DNA from: Candidatus Aenigmarchaeota archaeon CG_4_9_14_3_um_filter_37_18
GTDB lineage: Archaea > Aenigmatarchaeota > Aenigmatarchaeia > CG10238-14
Reading direction: 5' to 3'
DNA length: 16,820 nucleotides
NCBI GenBank assembly: GCA_002789635.1
Contig: PFTQ01000030.1
Location: forward strand, 1-16,820
Positions 13,646 through 16,820 of the stretch are shown here, in pieces. Position 1 is the stretch's first letter. Each line of letters opens with the position of its first letter. The position numbers and the translations under genes are program-made. Below the pieces are notes generated by a model. The model was not told the DNA's origin and searched no databases. It was given only the letters and a program-made list of their open reading frames with translations.

Positions 13646-13847
13646 TTAAATACTTGTAGGCTCTATTCCTTTTTGAATTAGAAATGATATAAAACCCTAT
13701 CTCGTTTATTTTATCTTATTTCCTCAAAATCTCAGATAATATTCACATTTTCAATTTTTCCTTCTAATGAAAATTTCCTTGAAAAACTCTTCTTCCTCGC
13801 CACCGCAAATCTTTAATTCATGGAAACCCATAAAAATTGTGTTAATC

Positions 13848-14369
13848 ATGAAAATACCAACTAAATTCCGCCTAAACACCGAAGATTATGAGATATACTT
13901 CGATAACGATAAGAAGACTTATGTATGCAAAGATTTAGAAAGCGGCGAGAAGACCAACATAGGTGTTTTAGGTACTTTTTTGCAGATGGGGATACTGAAG
14001 ACATCCGAAGACAATCCAGTTAATTCTGATGAAAGGATAGCCTATTTGATGGACAAAGTTGTCAGCCTGGAGCAGAAGCTCAATAAAACATTCCCAAGCT
14101 CAATCGAAAGCCCTAAAAAACCAAAAATAAAAGAGATCCCGCCAGAATTAGATTTTCCGGAAGAGCCAGACTTACCAGAGATAATAGATAAAAAAGCCAA
14201 AAAAGAGCCTGTCCTTAAAAAACACCCTGAAAAAGACGAAGATTCAGAAATAAACCAAATAATGATGGAAAAAATCCTGGAAAAAACAATAGAAGAAAAT
14301 GAAAAAAAACCACCAAAAAATGTAAATATCGAATCAAATGAAGAAATCGATAATTGGATGGAAATTTAG
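13848..14369 (+). CDS. Charged 173-residue protein, unknown
   Basis: I do not recognise this protein. Residues 1-55 look folded (MKIPTKFRLNTEDYEIYFDN, then a K-T-Y-V-C turn and GVLGTFLQMGI). Residues about 60-78 form a short coiled coil (RIAYLMDKVVSLEQKLNK). The remaining ~95 residues are Lys/Glu/Pro-rich and probably disordered (PELDFPEEPDLPEI), ending in a hydrophobic patch EEIDNWMEI that could be a short binding motif. The frame is open back to an ATG at 13767, but the extra 27 residues (Ser/Pro-rich) are unconvincing, so I use the ATG at 13848, which has a TATA-like CTTTAATT about 33 nt upstream and may be nearly leaderless. It ends three bases from the convergent 76-residue gene. Confidence 0.7.
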   Translation: MKIPTKFRLNTEDYEIYFDNDKKTYVCKDLESGEKTNIGVLGTFLQMGILKTSEDNPVNSDERIAYLMDKVVSLEQKLNKTFPSSIESPKKPKIKEIPPELDFPEEPDLPEIIDKKAKKEPVLKKHPEKDEDSEINQIMMEKILEKTIEENEKKPPKNVNIESNEEIDNWMEI

Positions 14370-14372
14370 TTT

Positions 14373-14603
14373 TTACATCATTTCCTTTAATTTTTTGGTA
14401 ACAAACTCAACGACTTCTTTTTGGATCGGAACCGTGAATGATTTTCTGTATCTTTTTGTCCCATCCATCATCATAAATCCTCTTGAGATGGATATGAACT
14501 CATTCTCGCCGCTCTCGCTAATTGCTTTTTTTCTTGCAACTTCAATAAAGTCGTTATTCCCGAATTTTACTTCTTCGGCTTTAATTGTTTGGTATTCTAC
14601 CAT
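14373..14603 (-). CDS. 76-residue small protein, unknown (possible PC4-like fold)
   Basis: Unassigned. The order is strand-rich N-terminus (EYQTIKAEEVKFGNNDFIEV), then EFISISRGFMMMDGTKRYRK, then a helix (EVVEFVTKKLKEM). The strand-turn-strand with basic residues followed by one helix recalls PC4-like single-strand DNA-binding proteins, but I see no decisive motif, so this is only a guess. Translation is well supported: AGGAGGT lies about ten bases before the ATG at 14603. Two TATA-like boxes lie upstream on the minus strand: CTTTAATTA near 14640 and CTTTAAATAG near 14656-14665. It converges on the charged 173-residue gene. Confidence 0.75.
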   Translation of the reverse strand: MVEYQTIKAEEVKFGNNDFIEVARKKAISESGENEFISISRGFMMMDGTKRYRKSFTVPIQKEVVEFVTKKLKEMM

Positions 14604-14708
14604 TTCTATTCTAACCTCCTAGTCTAAAACTATTGTTAATTAAAGGCAGGAGACTATTTAAAGCTATTTGTTCTCTGAGAAACCATTTCTTTTTCTAAAG
14701 GTGTTTTA

Positions 14709-14846
14709 CTACCTTCTTCTGGTTTTTTTAGCGCTTCTTACTGTTCTTCTTTTTGCACCTATTCTTCTAGAGGATTTTGTGGTGCTTTTCTTTGAGCTAG
14801 AAGCTTTACGAACTAAACCTAATTTTTCAAGTAATTTTATTGCCAT
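14709..14846 (-). CDS. 45-residue Lys/Arg-rich basic peptide
   Basis: The sequence starts MAIKLLEKLGLVRKASSSKK and ends RRTVRSAKKTRRR; 17 of 45 residues are Lys or Arg. This suggests nucleic acid or ribosome binding, but no family is recognised. The frame stays open further upstream to 14942, but that part merely reads through tRNA-Ile and should not be annotated. The start at 14846 is supported by CTTTATAAC (minus strand, 14868-14876) centred 26 nt before the ATG, the spacing expected of a leaderless archaeal mRNA, and by the lack of a ribosome site. It may also ride on the tRNA-Ile transcript, which ends 38 nt upstream. Confidence 0.6.
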   Translation of the reverse strand: MAIKLLEKLGLVRKASSSKKSTTKSSRRIGAKRRTVRSAKKTRRR

Positions 14847-14867
14847 AGATAGTATTTCTTTCAGGGG

Positions 14868-14876
14868 GTTATAAAG
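14868..14876 (-). promoter_or_regulatory. TATA box for leaderless small basic gene
   Basis: CTTTATAAC on the minus strand, centred 26 nt before the ATG at 14846, so transcription would begin at or next to the start codon. Confidence 0.5.
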
Positions 14877-14884
14877 ATTTCTAG

Positions 14885-14958
14885 TGGGCCCAGTGAGATT
14901 TGAACTCACGACCTCCTGATTATCAGTCAGGCGCTCCACCAAACTAAGCTATGAGCCC
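14885..14958 (-). tRNA. tRNA-Ile (GAT anticodon)
   Basis: A 74-nt cloverleaf, no intron, no encoded CCA. The acceptor stem GGGCTCA/TGGGCCC includes one T-G pair and is followed by discriminator A. The D-stem is GCTT/GAGC. The anticodon stem-loop is CCTGA-CTGATAA-TCAGG, giving GAT. The T-arm is GTGAG-TTCAAAT-CTCAC. An AT-rich box (TTAAATAAT on the minus strand, near 14980-14990) lies about 25 nt upstream as the promoter and overlaps the end of the zinc-ribbon gene. Confidence 0.96.
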
Positions 14959-14981
14959 ATAGGCAATAATTTACCTATTAA

Positions 14982-15230
14982 TTATTTAATATTAGTTTTA
15001 TTTCTCTCTTTCATTAATGCTTGCTTAATCGATACACTGTTGTCGCACATTGGATAACCAGAACATCCCCAGAATGACCCGTATTTACCTTTTCTAATTG
15101 TCATGAGACTTTTACATTTGCTACAGACATACCTCTTCGGGTTCTTTTCTCGGCATCTCATGCAGACTGGCTGGTCTTCCTTATTGAAAACAGTAGCAAA
15201 CATTCCGCAATGAACACATAAATCAGGCAT
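14982..15230 (-). CDS. Free-standing topoisomerase-type zinc-ribbon protein
   Basis: An 82-residue protein with two four-Cys zinc sites. Site 1: C5-x2-C8 and C23-x2-C26 (LCVHCGM, PVCMRC). Site 2: C36-x2-C39 and C56-x5-C62, with MTIRKGKYGSFWGCSGYPMC, the clear signature of the C-terminal DNA-binding zinc finger of type IA topoisomerases (zf-C4_Topoisom). No topoisomerase body is present, and the N-terminal ribbon shows this is a complete short protein, not a fragment. A role in DNA or RNA binding is likely. The ATG at 15230 has no clear ribosome site. It is divergent from tRNA-Ala (46-nt gap) and upstream of tRNA-Ile on the same strand. Confidence 0.85.
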   Translation of the reverse strand: MPDLCVHCGMFATVFNKEDQPVCMRCREKNPKRYVCSKCKSLMTIRKGKYGSFWGCSGYPMCDNSVSIKQALMKERNKTNIK

Positions 15231-15276
15231 AGCAATAGCTTATAGACTTTCAGATAAATAATAATTATAGTCACAA

Positions 15277-15368
15277 GGGCCAATAGATCAATCCGGTAAG
15301 TTGAAGAAACCTGGAAGATCGTCTGGTTCGCATCCAGAAGGCTTGGGGTTCAAATCCCCATTGGTCCA
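15277..15368 (+). tRNA. tRNA-Ala (CGC) with 18-nt intron in the D-loop
   Basis: The acceptor stem is GGGCCAA/TTGGTCC with the G3-T70 wobble that marks alanine tRNAs, followed by discriminator A and no CCA. The anticodon arm is TCTGG-TTCGCAT-CCAGA (anticodon CGC, 15329-15331). The T-arm is TGGGG-TTCAAAT-CCCCA. The D-stem halves GATC (15286-15289) and GATC (15317-15320) are 27 nt apart. Removing 15299-15316 leaves a normal 9-base loop, AATCCGGTA. The cut points fall in two 3-base bulges (TAA 15297-15299, AAG 15315-15317) that flank a 4-bp helix CCGG/CTGG. An inner GTT/AAC helix and GAAGA loop complete a bulge-helix-bulge motif. An AT-rich promoter box lies about 25 nt upstream. Confidence 0.9.
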
Positions 15369-15435
15369 TTAAAGAGAAGTTGCCGCATATAATATATCAT
15401 TTGGTGAATATAGAAATTCCCTTAAATTTTCAAAT

Positions 15436-15452
15436 AAGGTATCAGATACCTT
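15436..15452. repeat. Perfect 17-bp palindrome at the end of the 51-residue ORF
   Basis: AAGGTATC, one base, GATACCTT. It can form a 6-bp hairpin with a 5-base loop. It overlaps the stop codon of the minus-strand ORF and lies 67 nt past tRNA-Ala on the plus strand. It could be a transcript-end structure for either, or a protein-binding site. Confidence 0.4.
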
Positions 15453-15597
15453 TTAACAAAACAAGACCATCAGGAGTTCGAGTAGGTTCTGATATAACCA
15501 ATCCAGGATTATCTGAATACCATTTAAGTAGATGCCCTCTATTTACACGATCAGCTCTAATAGGCGCATAACTTCTTATATGGGGTATACCGAACAT
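15442..15597 (-). CDS. Possible 51-residue protein, unknown
   Basis: The minus-strand ORF starts MFGIPHIRSYAPIRADRVNR and ends TPDGLVLLKGI. I do not recognise it. Composition is protein-like (WYSDNPGLVISEPTRTPDG), and an AT-rich TATA-like TATTTAA (minus strand, about 15621-15627) lies about 27 nt before the ATG, the spacing for a leaderless gene. No ribosome site is seen. The stop codon lies inside a perfect 17-bp palindrome. A plus-strand frame over the same bases (15380-15571) is also open, so the strand choice is a judgement. It could also be a fragment of a longer gene. Confidence 0.45.
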   Translation of the reverse strand: MFGIPHIRSYAPIRADRVNRGHLLKWYSDNPGLVISEPTRTPDGLVLLKGI

Positions 15598-15611
15598 ATG
15601 AATAAAATAAA

Positions 15612-15627
15612 AATTTATAATTAAATA
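15612..15627. promoter_or_regulatory. Shared AT-rich divergent promoter
   Basis: ATTTATAATTAAATA-type sequence reads as TATA-like in both directions. Rightward it sits about 45 nt before the ATG at 15662, leaving room for a leader with GAGGT. Leftward it sits about 20-27 nt before the ATG at 15597. It may serve both genes. Confidence 0.4.
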
Positions 15628-15661
15628 TCTATCTTCTACACTAACATTTAGAGGTTATTGG

Positions 15662-15931
15662 ATGAAAAACAAAATTAACAAATGCCTCCAGGAATTCAAC
15701 AAATATATGTCCCCCGAAGCAACGGCTAAATTGATCTCTGTCAGAAAAAATTCATTTACCATGAACTTCTCTGGTCATTTCTGTGAGACATGCGGATTCT
15801 ATGATTACTTTGATGACTTCAAAATTTTGCTGGAAAAACTCGAGTTAAAAGTGAAAATTAGTAAAGTGGAAGAAAAAGAACAAGGAGCATTGGTTGAGTT
15901 CAAGATACAAGAAGATATAAAAAATCACTAA
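15662..15931 (+). CDS. 89-residue small protein with CxxC, unknown
   Basis: Not recognised. The order is helix (residues 1-30, INKCLQEFNKYMSPEATAKL), strand (SFTMNFSGHF), C41-E-T-C44, then GFYDYFDDFKILLEKL and a final strand pair. The C-x-x-C followed by an acidic aromatic run is the most striking part. It could be a redox pair or half of a zinc site completed by dimerisation or by H39. The start is well supported by GAGGT (15651-15655), six bases before the ATG. The metallophosphoesterase gene follows on the same strand after 16 nt, so the two are probably one transcript and may act together. Confidence 0.75.
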   Translation: MKNKINKCLQEFNKYMSPEATAKLISVRKNSFTMNFSGHFCETCGFYDYFDDFKILLEKLELKVKISKVEEKEQGALVEFKIQEDIKNH

Positions 15932-15947
15932 AACAACTTATTCTAAG

Positions 15948-16679
15948 ATGACTATGATTCTAGCAGCTACTGCAGATATTCACTCGCCAGTCTATTATGA
16001 CTTGTTTTTGAAAAGCTTGGACAGAGTCAAAACAGAGATAGATTTGTTCCTGATAGCAGGAGACTTAATCGACAGGAGCTCAACAAGGGAAATAGGTCCA
16101 CTCAATGAGTTGAGAAAAGTTTCGAACGCATTCTTCGGCAAGTTCAGCTGCCCTGTCTTAGGGTGCTTCGGCAACAACGAGTTTGAGCAGGACTGGGATG
16201 AAATAAGGAAACAAAACCCGGAGATTAGGTTCCTTCAGGATGAAAGCGCCACTTTTGACATTAAAGGAAAGAAGGTTGGCGTGGTCGGGAGCAAAGGCAG
16301 TTTAGACAGGCCGACATGGTGGCAGCGCAGCAACATGCCTAGCATCTATGAAACATACCAGAAGAGGATTGACACTATTGACAGGCTTTTAGCTGACCTT
16401 GATGTTGATTATAAGATACTGCTCATCCACTATCCACCAACCTATCAGATACTTTCAGGCGAGAATCCATCTGGCTATCCTGAGCTTGCATCTAATGCCC
16501 TTGAAGGGGTGATAAAGGACAATAAGGTTGATTTGGTTTTAACAGGCCATGCTCATAAGGGAAAGAAGGAAGTGTGGGTTGATGGAGTTCCTGTGCTGAA
16601 TGTCGGGTTAGCGTTGAATAATGGGATTGTTATCATAGATACTGATAAGCTGAAGCCTGGGTTAGGGAAGTTCTTCTGA
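15948..16679 (+). CDS. Calcineurin-like metallophosphoesterase
   Basis: A 243-residue phosphodiesterase/phosphatase with a two-metal active site: D10-x-H12 (TADIHSP), D39 (IAGDLID), GNNE (75-78), H161 (LLIHYPP) and G-H201-A-H203. The family usually has GNHD or GNHE; here the His is Asn (N77), a substitution also seen in some archaeal relatives, which removes the usual leaving-group-assisting His. The substrate is unknown. Archaeal stand-alone members of this size are mostly uncharacterised. The start may be ATG 15948 or the third codon (15954), and neither has a strong ribosome site. It is probably co-transcribed with the CxxC gene. Confidence 0.9.
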   Translation: MTMILAATADIHSPVYYDLFLKSLDRVKTEIDLFLIAGDLIDRSSTREIGPLNELRKVSNAFFGKFSCPVLGCFGNNEFEQDWDEIRKQNPEIRFLQDESATFDIKGKKVGVVGSKGSLDRPTWWQRSNMPSIYETYQKRIDTIDRLLADLDVDYKILLIHYPPTYQILSGENPSGYPELASNALEGVIKDNKVDLVLTGHAHKGKKEVWVDGVPVLNVGLALNNGIVIIDTDKLKPGLGKFF

Positions 16680-16680
16680 G

Positions 16681-16820
16681 TTAATGAATTATTTCCTTGA
16701 TATCACTGAGCTTTTGAGGGTTAATTGAAATTCTGCCAACTTTCTGAGGGATCAAATAACCTTCGTTGATAAGTTCCTTCACCTTTTTTTCACTTAACTT
16801 CGCCACATAATCAAGAATAA
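16681..16820 (-). CDS. C-terminal end of an unknown protein, cut by window edge
   Basis: The last 45 residues of a minus-strand frame, reading ILDYVAKLSEKKVKELINEG, then YLIPQKVGRISINPQKL and a final helix, ending in TAA at 16681. The helix-turn-helix-strand order (KVKELINEGYLIP) looks like a winged-helix or similar small helical domain. No stop interrupts it to the window edge. It is convergent with the metallophosphoesterase, one base apart. The rest of the gene is outside, so the family cannot be named. Confidence 0.7.
   Translation of the reverse strand, partial: ILDYVAKLSEKKVKELINEGYLIPQKVGRISINPQKLSDIKEIIH

Noticed and set aside
13767..13847. N-terminal extension of the 173-residue protein to an upstream ATG
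   Set aside because: The added 27 residues are Ser/Pro-rich and unlike a natural start; they overlap the repeated 24-base element, and no ribosome site precedes the ATG.
14668..14874. Plus-strand 68-residue hydrophobic ORF
   Set aside because: It is the antisense of the Lys/Arg-rich peptide; Lys codons read backward give Phe and Leu, so the apparent membrane segment is an artefact.
14709..14942. 77-residue reading frame extending the basic peptide into tRNA-Ile
   Set aside because: The N-terminal third is translated tRNA sequence on the same strand. The TATA spacing supports the ATG at 14846 instead.
15380..15571. Plus-strand 63-residue ORF after tRNA-Ala
   Set aside because: It starts at a non-ATG codon just after the tRNA with no ribosome site. 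The opposite strand has an ATG and better promoter spacing, though the choice is not certain.
1..16820. CRISPR arrays, insertion sequences, prophage genes
   Set aside because: Scanned for regular direct repeats, transposase or integrase motifs and terminal inverted repeats; none seen.

Overview
The window looks like a piece of an archaeal chromosome, most likely from the DPANN group (Woesearchaeota/Pacearchaeota-like); the lineage is an inference. The archaeal signs are an archaeal-type NEMF/Rqc2 homologue, an Lhr-type helicase, ScpB next to NEMF, tRNA genes without encoded CCA, TATA-like boxes about 25 nt before starts, Shine-Dalgarno motifs of the GAGGTGAT type, and a tRNA-Ala gene that appears to carry a tiny intron bounded by a bulge-helix-bulge motif. 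The DNA is AT-rich, genes are packed tightly on both strands, and I see no phage, transposon or CRISPR array.

Layout. 1-1195 (minus) is seryl-tRNA synthetase, cut by the window edge. A small cupin (minus) follows, then the divergent pair scpB and NEMF/rqc2 (plus), which overlap by about 92 nt. Next on the minus strand come a 51-residue Cys-rich protein behind a perfect 19-bp palindrome, endonuclease III (nth), and a multi-pass membrane protein. Divergent from the last is a 930-residue Lhr-like helicase (plus). Converging on it are a DUF5661-like small protein and a secreted lipoprotein (both minus). A gene-poor stretch at about 9.56-10.12 kb holds hairpins, repeats and an orphan reading frame. 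It is followed by the bacterial-type chaperone operon grpE-dnaK-dnaJ (minus, 13.65 to 10.12 kb).

From 13.8 kb onward there are small genes: a charged 173-residue protein of unknown function (plus), a 76-residue unknown (minus), a 45-residue Lys/Arg-rich peptide (minus), tRNA-Ile(GAT) (minus), a free-standing topoisomerase-type zinc-ribbon protein (minus), the intron-bearing tRNA-Ala(CGC) (plus), a possible 51-residue unknown (minus), an 89-residue CxxC protein and a metallophosphoesterase (both plus). The C-terminal end of another gene (minus) lies at the right edge.

Together the genes cover translation (SerRS, tRNAs, ribosome-associated quality control), chromosome maintenance and repair (ScpB, Nth, Lhr, zinc ribbon), protein folding (DnaK system) and several lineage-type small proteins. 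No single new multi-gene system is evident. The best leads are the D-loop tRNA intron, the long scpB/NEMF overlap, the palindrome-controlled Cys-rich miniprotein, and the startless frame joined to the end of dnaJ by a seven-base T run.
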